Assembly: GCA_022824525.1 (NCBI GenBank)
Contig: JAJDZT010000051.1
Location: 1 to 64,000, forward strand
DNA length: 64,000 nucleotides
DNA from: Silicimonas sp.
GTDB lineage: Bacteria; Pseudomonadota; Alphaproteobacteria; Rhodobacterales; Rhodobacteraceae
Reading direction: 5' to 3'
Shown here: in pieces, positions 46,942 to 55,369 of the stretch
Numbering within the stretch: position 1 is the stretch's first letter
Layout: each line of letters starts with the position of its first letter
Position numbers and translations under genes: made by a program
The notes under the pieces: model-generated
Database searches by the model: none
Told to the model about the DNA's origin: nothing
The model's input: the letters and a program-made list of their open reading frames with translations, nothing else

Positions 46942-46955
46942 ATCCTCAAAACTCG

Positions 46956-48140
46956 TTAGGTCTGCGAGAACCTCAGGAGACGAATCGCCGCGAAATCGCT
47001 GACATCGCCGCTTACGCGCTTCGTCGCATAGAACAACACATGCGGCTTCGCGGAGAACGGATCGCGCAGGATACGCAGGTCCGGACGCTCGGCAATCGTG
47101 TAGGCTGCGTTGAAATCACCGAAGGCAATCGAGTCCGACCCGTTCGCGATATCCGGCATGTCTTCGCAGATCAGCACCGGATACCCCAGCAGCCGCGCCG
47201 GTTCGCCAGCAGCCAGCCCATCGGTCCAGAGGAAACGCCCTTCGGCATCCTTGATCTGACGAACAACACCCGCCGTCTTGGAGTTCAGCACGAAAGTCGC
47301 ATTGGCCCGGTAGCGCGCCCCAAGGCTGTAGACCATATTGACCAGTCCCGCGCCCGGATCTGTCGAATTGAACCCGCCATCCGTGCCGGTGCGAATGTAG
47401 CCGATATTGCCCCAACTCCAGCTGGTGTGCAGCACCGTCGGGTGGTTCAGAATGCCCATCGGCTTGTCGACACCGTCGCCATTGATGAACGCTGCCGCCT
47501 CCGAACGGGAGAAGCTGTCGGCAATCCGCCCCGCCAACCAGGTCTCGATGTCAAAAGCACTGTCGTCCAACAGGCGCTGGCTGATCTTGGGCAACGCCGA
47601 AAGTTCGTGCAGGCCAATGCTGATCCGGTCGATCGTCGGTGTCGCCGTCTCGGTCGCATCCGCCGTCTCGGACGCCCAACCCGCACCGGTATCCGTCGAG
47701 TCGATCAAAACATCATAAGACGTTGCCTCGACATTCACAACATTGGCCACCTGCCGCAGCGAGGCCGCACCGCGCAGAACAGATTGGATGGACGCACTGG
47801 TCTTTGGATCAACAAGATACCCGCCATCGCCGGCAACCGCGGTGGACATCGCCTTTCCCTCAAGGTCGAGACCGCGCAAGCCGCCATCCTCTCCGGTCCG
47901 CAGATAAGCCGCAAATGCCTTCTGATGCGGCGCTTCGGCGTCAGCGCTCACGGCAAGCGCCGGACGGCGCGATTGGGAAAGTGATTTGCGATCCAGCATG
48001 GTCAGTCGCTCTTCCTGTTTCTTGAGTTGATGGGTGATGTCGCCAACGAGGCCCGCAAGCGCGGTCTTCACCTCCTCGGCCGCCGTCTTGGGCGCGGGCA
48101 AAGCCTCTCCGCCCCGGGACGTCGTCTCGGGTGTACTCAT
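46956..48140 (-). CDS. GTA gp5, HK97-fold major capsid protein
   Basis: The 394-residue precursor has a coiled-coil delta domain (about residues 17-55: EEVKTALAGLVGDITHQLKK) which the protease removes, then the HK97-fold shell protein. Landmarks are AFAAYLRTGEDGGLRGLDLE, AMSTAVAGDGGYLVDPKTSA, RLLDDSAFDIETWLAGRIAD and INGDGVDKPMGILNHPTVLH. It forms the GTA head. A hairpin follows the stop codon. Confidence 0.96.
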   Translation of the reverse strand: MSTPETTSRGGEALPAPKTAAEEVKTALAGLVGDITHQLKKQEERLTMLDRKSLSQSRRPALAVSADAEAPHQKAFAAYLRTGEDGGLRGLDLEGKAMSTAVAGDGGYLVDPKTSASIQSVLRGAASLRQVANVVNVEATSYDVLIDSTDTGAGWASETADATETATPTIDRISIGLHELSALPKISQRLLDDSAFDIETWLAGRIADSFSRSEAAAFINGDGVDKPMGILNHPTVLHTSWSWGNIGYIRTGTDGGFNSTDPGAGLVNMVYSLGARYRANATFVLNSKTAGVVRQIKDAEGRFLWTDGLAAGEPARLLGYPVLICEDMPDIANGSDSIAFGDFNAAYTIAERPDLRILRDPFSAKPHVLFYATKRVSGDVSDFAAIRLLRFSQT

Positions 48141-48167
48141 CTTGAGTTTCCTTTGGTTGAGAGGCTG

Positions 48168-48713
48168 CTAGCAGCCCTTTGCTAAGTCACGGCGCGCCGC
48201 TTCGATCTCCGCCGCAAGGTCGCGCATCAGGCATGCCTCAGGGTCGTCCCCCTTGGCGCCCACCCGCGCATCGGGAAGCATCGGGAAGGTGACGAGGGAC
48301 ACCTCCCAAAGCTCCAGTTCGTGAAGGCGTCGCCTTCCTGTATCGTCCTTCGTCGCGCGCACCGTCCGGTAGCCGATCGACAGCCCCTCAATGGCACCGG
48401 CTTCTAAAAGCGCTGCCGCTTCCCGTGCCCGTGCCACGTCCGGCAAAAGCCGGCCTTTCACGTAAAGGCCTTTCGCATCCTCGCGCACCTCGTCCCAGAC
48501 CCCGATGGGCTGCGCCGGGTCATGCTGCCACAGCATCCGCACCCGCCGCTCTTTGGCCTCGAGCGCCGCCAGGGACGCGGCATAAGCCCCGCGCTCCACC
48601 ACGTCGCCACCGCGGTCCGCCTCGCCGAACAGGGACGCATAGCCTTCGATCACCGATCCTTCGGTCACCGCCAGCTTCGTCTCCACAAGGCAGAACTTTC
48701 GCTCCAGTTCCAT
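48168..48713 (-). CDS. GTA gp4, HK97-family prohead protease
   Basis: The 181-residue serine protease has the catalytic histidine in RMLWQHDPAQPIG and serine in AIEGLSIGYRTVRA. VIEGYASLFGEADRGGDVVE is the standard opening. The start at 48713 (MELERKFCLVETK) lies 5 bp after the portal stop; a longer frame that runs 90 bases into the portal gene is rejected. It trims the capsid precursor. Confidence 0.92.
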   Translation of the reverse strand: MELERKFCLVETKLAVTEGSVIEGYASLFGEADRGGDVVERGAYAASLAALEAKERRVRMLWQHDPAQPIGVWDEVREDAKGLYVKGRLLPDVARAREAAALLEAGAIEGLSIGYRTVRATKDDTGRRRLHELELWEVSLVTFPMLPDARVGAKGDDPEACLMRDLAAEIEAARRDLAKGC

Positions 48714-48718
48714 CGCTC

Positions 48719-49888
48719 TCACTCCTCTTGAAGCTTTGGCAAACCAAGCAGTGTGCGTTTCTCCGCTTCGCTCAGGAAGTCGGCATTCGCCACCCGCTTC
48801 CACTGCGCTTCGCGTTCCACCGACAAGGCCGGCACCTGATCCAGGTCGGGCTTGAACACTGCGCTGTCCCCGGTGAACCCGCCCAGCCAGTGGGACAGCG
48901 CCCCGGTGACCTTCGCCACCAGCGGCAAGACGGTCAGCCGATAGAACGCCCGGTTCGCCTCTTGGTAATTCGCGTAAGTCGCATCGCCCGGTATCCCGAG
49001 GATCATCGGCGGCACCCCGAAGGCCACGGCAATCTCCCGCGCCGCGCCTTCCTTGGTCTTCAGAAACTCCATGTCACTGGGGCTGAAGCCCATCGGCTTC
49101 CAGTCCAACCCGCCTTCCAGCAACATCGGCCGCCCGGCATTGCGCGCGCCGACGTGATAGGCCTCCATCTCGGACAAAACCCGGTCATATTGCTCGGGCG
49201 TCATCACATCGCCATCGGGCCCCTTGTAGACAATCGCCCCCGACGGACGTGCCGCATTGTCCAGAAGCGCCTTCGACCAGGCGCTCGCCGCATTATGGAC
49301 GTCCATCGCAGACGCCGCCGCCTGCATCGGCGACAGCCCATAATGGTCGTCCTGCGGATGCATCGCCTTCACATGGCACACCGTGGAAACGCCATCTGAG
49401 ACCGGAAACCGATGCTTCCGCCCCGCCACCGCATATTCGAACGCCACCGGCCAGCCATCGCGGCCCGGCACCACCGACATCCGGTCCGAGCGCAGCACAT
49501 GCAACTCGAAGGGCGCACCCGCCTCGTCCAGAACCGCTTCGGCATACCCGTTGCCCGAGAGCAGGATCTGCCCGTAGAGCGCCTCGAGAAACTCGGCCTG
49601 CCCCTGCCCGCCATTGGGCCGCGCCAGAAGCGACAGCAAGGGATGCGTCTCGTAACGCGTCTCTGCATCCTGCAATACCAGCGGCAAGGCCGCCGCCGCC
49701 TCGGCAATCAGCTTCACCGCCCGAAACCCCACCGGGTTGCCCGAAAAACCCTGCCGGATGAGCGAATTCGTGTCACGCGGCGACCACGCCACACGCCCCG
49801 ACCCCGCATAGGCAATCACCGGCCCCGCCGAGGACGCTTTCACCTCGGGAGCCTCCGCCATCCGTCGCTTCAAGAAATCAAATGCCAT
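48719..49888 (-). CDS. GTA gp3, portal protein
   Basis: The 389-residue HK97-type portal includes NSLIRQGFSGNPVGFRAVKL, DTETRYETHPLLSLLARPN-like text (DAETRYETHPLLSLLARPN), ALYGQILLSGNGYAEAVLDE and AREIAVAFGVPPMILGIPGD. The ATG at 49888 is preceded by GGAAGGAGAG; an upstream in-frame ATG at 49945 would start inside the intergenic repeat and is not used. It forms the dodecameric DNA gate. Confidence 0.95.
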   Translation of the reverse strand: MAFDFLKRRMAEAPEVKASSAGPVIAYAGSGRVAWSPRDTNSLIRQGFSGNPVGFRAVKLIAEAAAALPLVLQDAETRYETHPLLSLLARPNGGQGQAEFLEALYGQILLSGNGYAEAVLDEAGAPFELHVLRSDRMSVVPGRDGWPVAFEYAVAGRKHRFPVSDGVSTVCHVKAMHPQDDHYGLSPMQAAASAMDVHNAASAWSKALLDNAARPSGAIVYKGPDGDVMTPEQYDRVLSEMEAYHVGARNAGRPMLLEGGLDWKPMGFSPSDMEFLKTKEGAAREIAVAFGVPPMILGIPGDATYANYQEANRAFYRLTVLPLVAKVTGALSHWLGGFTGDSAVFKPDLDQVPALSVEREAQWKRVANADFLSEAEKRTLLGLPKLQEE

Positions 49889-49930
49889 AAGCTCTCCTTC
49901 CGCCTGCCGGACAGACGCAAATTCAATGGC

Positions 49931-49995
49931 CATTATCGGCCTCAAAATATCCCGGGGGAGTCACCGCAGGTGACGGGGGCAGAGCCCCCTTGAAC
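49931..49995 (+). repeat. Rhodobacteraceae-type intergenic repeat, copy 2, between GTA gp2 and gp3
   Basis: This copy begins ATTATCGGCCTCAAAATATC and continues CCGGGGGAGTCACCGCAGGTGA, with two short GC hairpins (GTCACC-GCA-GGTGAC and GGGGGC-AGA-GCCCCC). The leading 25 bases match the copy at 24843 apart from a few changes. It lies antisense to the GTA genes, so on the GTA transcript the GC hairpins fall between terminase and portal. Confidence 0.75.
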
Positions 49996-50027
49996 TTTCT
50001 CCGAGGCACAAGGCCCCGGACATGCTT

Positions 50028-51404
50028 CTAAGGCCCCAAACCCCGCACTTGCGGCTTGCCCTTCACGTCACGCCTCAACATCAGGTCGGTCAAAGCCCAA
50101 ACCAGCGCATCAACCCGGTCGGGCGAACCACGGCCCTGAAACCCCGTCCGCAGCATCAAGAGCATCTCCGCTTCCAGATCGCCGAGGCCCTTGGCATGGG
50201 CCACACGACCCTGCTCGTAAAGGGCCGCCACCGGCTCGGCACGCACCGTCTTGCCATGCCGCGCATGCACCGCCTGATATGACAGGCTTCCATCCACCTG
50301 CCGCACCATCTCCTCGACCAGGTCGCCACCCTGGTTCACTTCTGCCACGACACGATCGGCCCCATGCTTGTGGAACATCTCCACAACCCGGGACGCCCAG
50401 ACCATGGGCGACGCCCCCCTCAGACTGGCATCCTCCAACACCACCGCGCGCCAGTTCCGCTTGTCGGGGGCAAACTTCACACCCGCCACGACAATCCCGC
50501 AGGCATCCGATGTCGCCTTCGACGAAACCGGCGGGTCCACCGCGACCACGATCCGGTCCGGTTCCACAACCTCCAGATCACCGGCCGCCGCCAAACGCGC
50601 GCGGGTCCAAAGCGCACCTTCGGGTTCCTCGATCAGAACCCCTTCCAGTTCCTGGCGCCCAAGCTGCGTGCCGCCAAACTGAGCCTCAACCTCTTCAAGG
50701 AAAGACGCCGCCAGATTGGCGCGGTTTTCCGTAGTCCCCGCCTGCGTCATCACAGTCGACCGAGCGCCCAGAATACGCTTCAACACGGGAACATCGCGGG
50801 GTGTCGTCGTCACCACCTGCTGCGGATGATCGCCCAGCCGCAACGCGAATTGCAGCATGTCCCAGGCATCCTCCGCGTTCTTCCACTTCGCCAGTTCGTC
50901 CACCCAGGCGGCGTCAAACTGTGGGCCGCGCAACGCCTCGTAGTCATGGGCCGAAAACACCTTGGCCTCTGCCCCGTTCGGCCAGACAAGCTTCCGGCGG
51001 TCGGCCACCCATTTCGGACGCCGATCCTCGGGGGTGCAGGCCAGAATACCGCTCTCGCCGAACACCATGACGTCGCGCGCCTGATCGTAAGTCTCGCCTA
51101 TCAAAGCGACGCGCTTCGCCACACCCGGCTCGTCCGGCGTTGCGCCTTCGACCTGCGCGCGGACCCATTCGGACCCGGCTCGCGTCTTGCCCGCCCCGCG
51201 CCCGCCCATGACCACCCAGGTCTTCCAGTCCCCCTCAGGCGCCAGTTGATGCGGCAAGGCCCAGAACTCGAACAGGTAGGGCAGCCCGCGCAGTTCATCG
51301 CGGCTCAGGCTTCCCAGAAACTCACGTCGCTTCTCTGGCGTCGCGGATGCGATCAAGCTTGCGCCCGATACTCTCTCGGAGCGCATCGAAGTCGAGAGGG
51401 GCAT
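50028..51404 (-). CDS. GTA gp2, terminase large subunit
   Basis: The packaging motor has Walker A WVVMGGRGAGKTRAGSEW, a Walker B-like acidic site in QFDAAWVDELAKWKN, the coupling motif TTTPRDVPVLKRILG and the nuclease acidic residue in IVVAVDPPVSSK. The start is uncertain: ATG at 51404 (458 residues, GGGGA upstream) is given. ATGs at 51443 and 51386 and a TTG at 51356 are in frame, and homology begins only near ATPEKRREFLGSL. All starts but the last overlap the gp1 gene substantially. Confidence 0.94.
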   Translation of the reverse strand: MPLSTSMRSERVSGASLIASATPEKRREFLGSLSRDELRGLPYLFEFWALPHQLAPEGDWKTWVVMGGRGAGKTRAGSEWVRAQVEGATPDEPGVAKRVALIGETYDQARDVMVFGESGILACTPEDRRPKWVADRRKLVWPNGAEAKVFSAHDYEALRGPQFDAAWVDELAKWKNAEDAWDMLQFALRLGDHPQQVVTTTPRDVPVLKRILGARSTVMTQAGTTENRANLAASFLEEVEAQFGGTQLGRQELEGVLIEEPEGALWTRARLAAAGDLEVVEPDRIVVAVDPPVSSKATSDACGIVVAGVKFAPDKRNWRAVVLEDASLRGASPMVWASRVVEMFHKHGADRVVAEVNQGGDLVEEMVRQVDGSLSYQAVHARHGKTVRAEPVAALYEQGRVAHAKGLGDLEAEMLLMLRTGFQGRGSPDRVDALVWALTDLMLRRDVKGKPQVRGLGP

Positions 51405-51654
51405 CAGCGACGAGTCCCCGGTCACGTGCAATTCGCTCTTCATACTTCCTCACTTCTTCAATGAGCTGCGTACGCGCCTGCCCAAGGGCAATCCGCGCTT
51501 TCGTTATGTCCGCCAACGAGACATCTTCGCCTTCCAATATACGTTCACTGATCAAGTCGAAGGCGGCGAGGATGTCTTCCAGCGCCGTCTCCGATTGCTG
51601 CAGGATCCAACGCGCACGCGCCGTCTCCCCCAGAACATTGGGTTCTTTGGTCAT
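51322..51654 (-). CDS. GTA gp1, terminase small subunit
   Basis: The 110-residue all-helical protein (ARARWILQQSETALEDILAA, SLADITKARIALGQARTQLI, DALRESIGRKLDRIRDAREA) matches GTA gp1, shown in R. capsulatus to be the small terminase. It is the first gene of the cluster, 93 bp downstream of the -10 element proposed here. Lack of sequence-specific DNA choice by this subunit explains why GTAs package host DNA at near random. Confidence 0.9.
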   Translation of the reverse strand: MTKEPNVLGETARARWILQQSETALEDILAAFDLISERILEGEDVSLADITKARIALGQARTQLIEEVRKYEERIARDRGLVADAPLDFDALRESIGRKLDRIRDAREAT

Positions 51655-51746
51655 GAGACGGTCCGCCGATTTCTTGAGTACAGTAAAAAAAACACGGCCC
51701 GGGGTCTGGCCCCTGCCGCGCTGCCACGTCTCCTAGCTTGCCTGAA

Positions 51747-51775
51747 GGTATACGTCAGACCGTTCGAAAGGTCAA
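51747..51775 (-). promoter_or_regulatory. Candidate GTA promoter (sigma70-type -35/-10)
   Basis: Read on the minus strand: TTGACC (51775-51770), 17-bp spacer, TATACC (51752-51747). A near-palindrome GACC-G-TTCGAA-A-GGTC (51758-51773, 7 of 8 pairs) covers the spacer and part of the -35, a good place for an operator. The start codon of gp1 is 93 bp downstream. No other promoter-like pair of this quality was seen in the 210-bp gap. Confidence 0.65.
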
Positions 51776-51818
51776 GCGTTAAGTTATTGATTGAATTGAC
51801 AAATACCGTTCTGAGCAG

Positions 51819-51833
51819 TTAACAGCGGGTTAA
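51819..51833. promoter_or_regulatory. CtrA-type binding site upstream of the GTA promoter
   Basis: TTAACAGCGGGTTAA is a full TTAA-N7-TTAA site, followed by C. The centre lies about 50 bp upstream of the proposed -35, in the gap between mltG and gp1. CtrA is known to be needed for GTA expression in R. capsulatus, largely through the regulator GafA; a full site here would allow direct action. Confidence 0.6.
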
Positions 51834-51864
51834 CGGCGAGGGGTTTCCCAGTCTCCAGAATGGC

Positions 51865-53025
51865 TTACTGGTTGGCGCGCTCCAACTCGCGATACGCCGC
51901 CACGTTCCGGTTGTGCTCATCCAATGTCACCGCAAAGTTGTGACCGTCTCTTGGATCAAGCGATTTCGCAACAAAAAAGATGTAATCCGACTCGGCGGGG
52001 TTCACCGCTGCTTCGATCGCCGCTTGCCCCGGGTTCGCAATCGGTGTCGGCGGCAAACCGTCGATGACATAGGTGTTCCACGGCGTTTCCGCCCTCAGCT
52101 CGCTCTGGCGAATACCGCGCCCAAGAACGCCTTTGCCTTCCGTGATGCCGTAAATCACCGTTGGGTCGGTCTGCAGTTTGATGCCTCGCCGCAGCCGGTT
52201 CGTGAAGACCGAGCCCACCAGGGGCCGCTCGTCAGCCAGCGCGGTTTCCTTTTCGATGATGGATGCCAGAATCAACGCCTCTTCGGGCGTCTCGACCGCT
52301 GCCGCATCGCTTTTGATCGCCCAGGCCGCAGCCAGCCGCTCTTGCTGAAGCGATTTCATTTGAGCGATCATTTCGTTTCGATCCTGTCCCGGCCGGATGG
52401 CAAACTCGCGCGGGGCCAGAGACCCTTCCTCGGGGACTTCGGCGATCTCACCTTCAAGCAGGTCGGTCGCGTTCAGTCCTTCCACCACCTGCCAACTCGT
52501 CACACCCTCGACGATAACGACACGGTACTGCGTGGCCACATCGTCGCGCGCTTCGACGTATTCTGCCGGGGGTTCGGCATCGTCCTTCGGATCAAACTCG
52601 GCGATCACCTCGAAACTCTGCGTCTGCGGGTCGAGTTCGCGAACCCGTTTTTCCTGACCGTTCACAGCGATGATGTACAAAACTTCCGTGCCACATGTGG
52701 ACCGTCCGTCTCCCGTGACCGTGGCGACGATCTCCTCCATCGACGTACCCGGTTCAATCAGGAACGACCCTGCTTTCAACCGAGGTGAGAGCCCGGAATA
52801 CTCCGCCCCAAGCCGATAAATAGTGGCGTTGCTGATCGCGCCCTGCTCCGCCAGATCATCTGCCACACGGGTCATCGACCCGCCGCTGGGCACTTGAAAA
52901 CAGATCGGGCTTTCCAGCGGGCCTTCGGCGACATATTGCGACTGGCCCCAAGCGACCAGCCCCGCAACGGCAATCATGCCCACGACCAGCAAGGTCAGCA
53001 TGTTGGAAGCAAGGTTACGCCACAT
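51865..53025 (-). CDS. mltG: Endolytic murein transglycosylase MltG
   Basis: The 386-residue YceG-type protein has one N-terminal membrane helix (residues 6-26), a LysM-like part (GGSMTRVADDLAEQGAISNA) and the catalytic domain with EALILASIIEKETALADERP, where the glutamate in IIEKE is the active site, and LQTDPTVIYGITEGKGV. It cleaves nascent glycan strands and so ends peptidoglycan chains. Its start overlaps the fabF stop by 1 bp (TGATG). The GTA cluster begins 210 bp downstream on the same strand. Confidence 0.95.
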   Translation of the reverse strand: MWRNLASNMLTLLVVGMIAVAGLVAWGQSQYVAEGPLESPICFQVPSGGSMTRVADDLAEQGAISNATIYRLGAEYSGLSPRLKAGSFLIEPGTSMEEIVATVTGDGRSTCGTEVLYIIAVNGQEKRVRELDPQTQSFEVIAEFDPKDDAEPPAEYVEARDDVATQYRVVIVEGVTSWQVVEGLNATDLLEGEIAEVPEEGSLAPREFAIRPGQDRNEMIAQMKSLQQERLAAAWAIKSDAAAVETPEEALILASIIEKETALADERPLVGSVFTNRLRRGIKLQTDPTVIYGITEGKGVLGRGIRQSELRAETPWNTYVIDGLPPTPIANPGQAAIEAAVNPAESDYIFFVAKSLDPRDGHNFAVTLDEHNRNVAAYRELERANQ

Positions 53026-54287
53026 CAGCGGTCAATCCGTCCCATGACCAGCGAGGCATTCGTGCCGCCAAACCCGAAGCTGTTTGACAGGGCCACGCCG
53101 ATTTCCCGCTCCCGTTTCGCGTTGGGAGCAAGATCCAGCATCGGCTCCACGGCCGGGTTGTCGAGGTTGATGGTCGGCGGGGCCACCTGATCGCGCAACG
53201 CCAGGATACAGAAGATGGCTTCAACCGCGCCGGCCGCCCCCAACAAATGACCGATCGACGACTTGGTCGACGTCATCGTCGCCCCTTTCGCGGCATCGCC
53301 CATCACGCGTTCCACCGCGCCGAGTTCGATGGTATCGGCCATCGTCGAGGTGCCATGCGCATTGATATAGTGCACGTCTGCCCCCGACAGACCGGCGGAG
53401 CGCAAGGCGTTCCGCATCGACCGTTCACCCCCCTCGCCATCCTCGGACGGCGCGGTGATGTGATAGGCGTCACCGGACAGGCCATAGCCAAGTATCTCGG
53501 CGTAAATCTTGGCGCCCCGCGCCTTTGCGTGTTCATACTCTTCCAGAACGACAACGCCCGCGCCCTCGCCCATCACGAACCCATCACGGTCCGCATCGTA
53601 GGGGCGCGATGCCTTTTGCGGCTCGTTCCCTCGCTTGGTCGAAAGGGCCTTGCACGCATTGAACCCGGCAATCCCGATCTCGCAAATCGGGCTCTCTGCG
53701 CCGCCTGCGACCATCACGTCCGCATCTCCCAGCATGATAAGCCGTGACGCATCTCCGATTGCATGCGCACCCGTGGAACACGCGGTAACAACCGAGTGGT
53801 TCGGGCCTTTGAAGCCAAAGCGGATGGAAACCTGCCCTGAAACGAGGTTGATCAGTGCTGCCGGAATGAAGAACGGGGACACGCGGCGCGGCCCACGTTC
53901 TTTCAACAGAACCGCGGTATCCGCAATGGTCTGCAACCCGCCGATACCGGAGCCGATCATGACCCCGGTACGCTCAAGACTTTCGGTATCTGTCGGCGCC
54001 CAACCGGAATCCTTCACCGCCTGTTCTGCGGCCGCCATCCCATAGAGGATGAACTCATCGACCTTGCGCTGTTCCTTGGGCTCCATCCACACATCAGGAT
54101 TGAACGTCCCGTCGGACCCATCGCCGCGCGGCACTTCGCAGGCATAGGTCGTTGCCAGATGACCTGCATCGAACCGCGTGATCGGCCCTGCAGCCGATTG
54201 GCCTGCTAGAATACGCGTCCAGGTCTCCTCGACCCCGGACGCCAATGGCGAGACCATTCCTAGCCCTGTCACAACAACCCGACGCAT
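53025..54287 (-). CDS. fabF: 3-oxoacyl-ACP synthase II
   Basis: The 420-residue condensing enzyme opens RRVVVTGLGMVSPLASGVEE. The catalytic cysteine is in VVTACSTGAHAIGD, and the histidines are in NAHGTSTMADTIEL and SSIGHLLGAAGAVEAI. It elongates fatty acids by two carbons. It is cotranscribed with mltG. A plus-strand PilZ gene separates it from acpP. Confidence 0.97.
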   Translation of the reverse strand: MRRVVVTGLGMVSPLASGVEETWTRILAGQSAAGPITRFDAGHLATTYACEVPRGDGSDGTFNPDVWMEPKEQRKVDEFILYGMAAAEQAVKDSGWAPTDTESLERTGVMIGSGIGGLQTIADTAVLLKERGPRRVSPFFIPAALINLVSGQVSIRFGFKGPNHSVVTACSTGAHAIGDASRLIMLGDADVMVAGGAESPICEIGIAGFNACKALSTKRGNEPQKASRPYDADRDGFVMGEGAGVVVLEEYEHAKARGAKIYAEILGYGLSGDAYHITAPSEDGEGGERSMRNALRSAGLSGADVHYINAHGTSTMADTIELGAVERVMGDAAKGATMTSTKSSIGHLLGAAGAVEAIFCILALRDQVAPPTINLDNPAVEPMLDLAPNAKREREIGVALSNSFGFGGTNASLVMGRIDR

Positions 54288-54429
54288 GCCCCAGCTCCTC
54301 TTGTTTCTTGGCGAAAGACATACACGCGCCCACGGACAGGTGCAATCTGAGCCCGCCTCTGCCTCCGTTAACCAAAGCGAAAATCAGCTCGCCTAAACAT
54401 TGCGGCAATCGCCCTAACGTTGCTGAAAC

Positions 54430-55296
54430 ATGGTCACTATTCGGGTTCTCGTACTGGCGTCACTCGTTCTGGCGCTTATGCCATTGCGGGCCGCAGCCCG
54501 CTGTGAGGGCGCGGTGCAGTTGGCCGGTCTGCACAACGCCTATCGGGCGACAGTGTTCGAAACCGGTCAACCGCAAAAGCTGGCTGCCACATCCCTTCTT
54601 GTTTTCGTGGGCCAACAGAGTGGTGTCAGACTGGCCGAGCACGCGACACGTGCGGGCGTTGAAGCATCGGAAGAACGGCTCGATGAAATCCTGTCCGACG
54701 CGGAAACGCTCGCCATCCGGACACTCTCTGGCGAGCCAGCGGAAAACGGCACATTCCACCATGGGCTTAACGTTCAGTATCTTGCCGAGCTTTTTGACGC
54801 CACTGGCTGCCGGAACAGTCAGGCCACCGCGAGCCAAAGTGTGGTGGGCACTTCATGGAACTATGGCACCGGCACCAACGGGTCGTCGGACAGTTCTTCA
54901 CCGGACTCGCTGAATTACACCAGCTTGATTCTGCCGGCGCTCTTCGTTGGCGCACTGGTCGCACTTTTCGGAGCATACAAGTTCTATACATCACTTTCGA
55001 TGCGCCGCCGCCGGGTGGAGCGATTGCCAAGAAGTCCTGTCTCGCTGTCGCTGACTGCAACTTTCACGTCGGAAGACGGTCAAATGAAGCAAGCTGAGGT
55101 CGAAACTCTGGACATTTCCGTCGGTGGCATGAAGGTCAATTGGAACGACCCACCACCGCCCGGTACGACCGTATCCTTCCAGTTGCTACAACGCGAACGG
55201 CTGTGTCAGGTCGCCTGGTCCAACAATTTCTACGCAGGGATCATGTTCGACGAAGTGCTCAACAAACAGGAACTGAAGACCCTGAAGGAGGCATAG
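54430..55296 (+). CDS. Membrane PilZ-domain protein, c-di-GMP-binding candidate
   Basis: The 288-residue protein has a signal peptide (to about residue 23), a periplasmic helical domain (24-160, two cysteines), one membrane helix (about 165-188) and a cytoplasmic PilZ domain. The two c-di-GMP motifs are intact: RxxxR as R194-VE-R198 (RRVER) and DxSxxG as D228-S230-G233 (DISVGG). It would carry a c-di-GMP signal across the inner membrane. It is inserted against the strand of the fatty-acid genes, between fabF and acpP. The periplasmic domain is of no family I recognise. Confidence 0.85.
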   Translation: MVTIRVLVLASLVLALMPLRAAARCEGAVQLAGLHNAYRATVFETGQPQKLAATSLLVFVGQQSGVRLAEHATRAGVEASEERLDEILSDAETLAIRTLSGEPAENGTFHHGLNVQYLAELFDATGCRNSQATASQSVVGTSWNYGTGTNGSSDSSSPDSLNYTSLILPALFVGALVALFGAYKFYTSLSMRRRRVERLPRSPVSLSLTATFTSEDGQMKQAEVETLDISVGGMKVNWNDPPPPGTTVSFQLLQRERLCQVAWSNNFYAGIMFDEVLNKQELKTLKEA

Positions 55297-55319
55297 GTTC
55301 GGTCGAAAGATCGAAATGC

Positions 55320-55344
55320 AAAAACGGCGCCGAAAACGGCGCCG
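55320..55344 (-). terminator. Rho-independent terminator of acpP
   Basis: On the minus strand the stem CGGCGCCG / CGGCGCCG with loop TTTT is followed by TTTTTGC. It is 25 bp after the acpP stop and separates acpP from fabF transcription; the convergent PilZ gene ends 23 bp from it. Confidence 0.9.
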
Positions 55345-55369
55345 CCTAGGTCCCGATTTCCAGATGAAA

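Larger units (their letters stand above)
37842..51654 (-). other. Gene transfer agent (RcGTA-type) structural gene cluster
   Basis: Seventeen genes in the order small terminase, large terminase, portal, prohead protease, major capsid, connectors, tail proteins, tape measure and baseplate/hub genes match the Rhodobacter capsulatus GTA order gp1-gp15 (with gp10.1). Genes mostly overlap by 1 or 4 bp. There is no integrase, lysogeny control, replication or lysis gene, as expected for a GTA rather than a prophage. All frames are open except gp15, which carries one in-frame amber codon. The cluster is transcribed toward lower coordinates from a promoter near 51747-51775. Confidence 0.95.

Noticed and set aside
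46674..46949. 91-codon frame between GTA gp5 and gp6, ending in an ATGA overlap with gp6
   Set aside because: It starts with TTG, has no ribosome site, begins inside a hairpin and codes for an Arg-rich chain with no resemblance to a GTA protein. It is kept only as an unlikely possibility in the hairpin finding.
46695..47984. 429-codon plus-strand frame opposite the GTA capsid gene
   Set aside because: Antisense shadow of the HK97-fold capsid gene.
37145..51654. Prophage instead of gene transfer agent
   Set aside because: There is no integrase, repressor, replication, holin or endolysin gene and no attachment site, while gene order and sizes match RcGTA.
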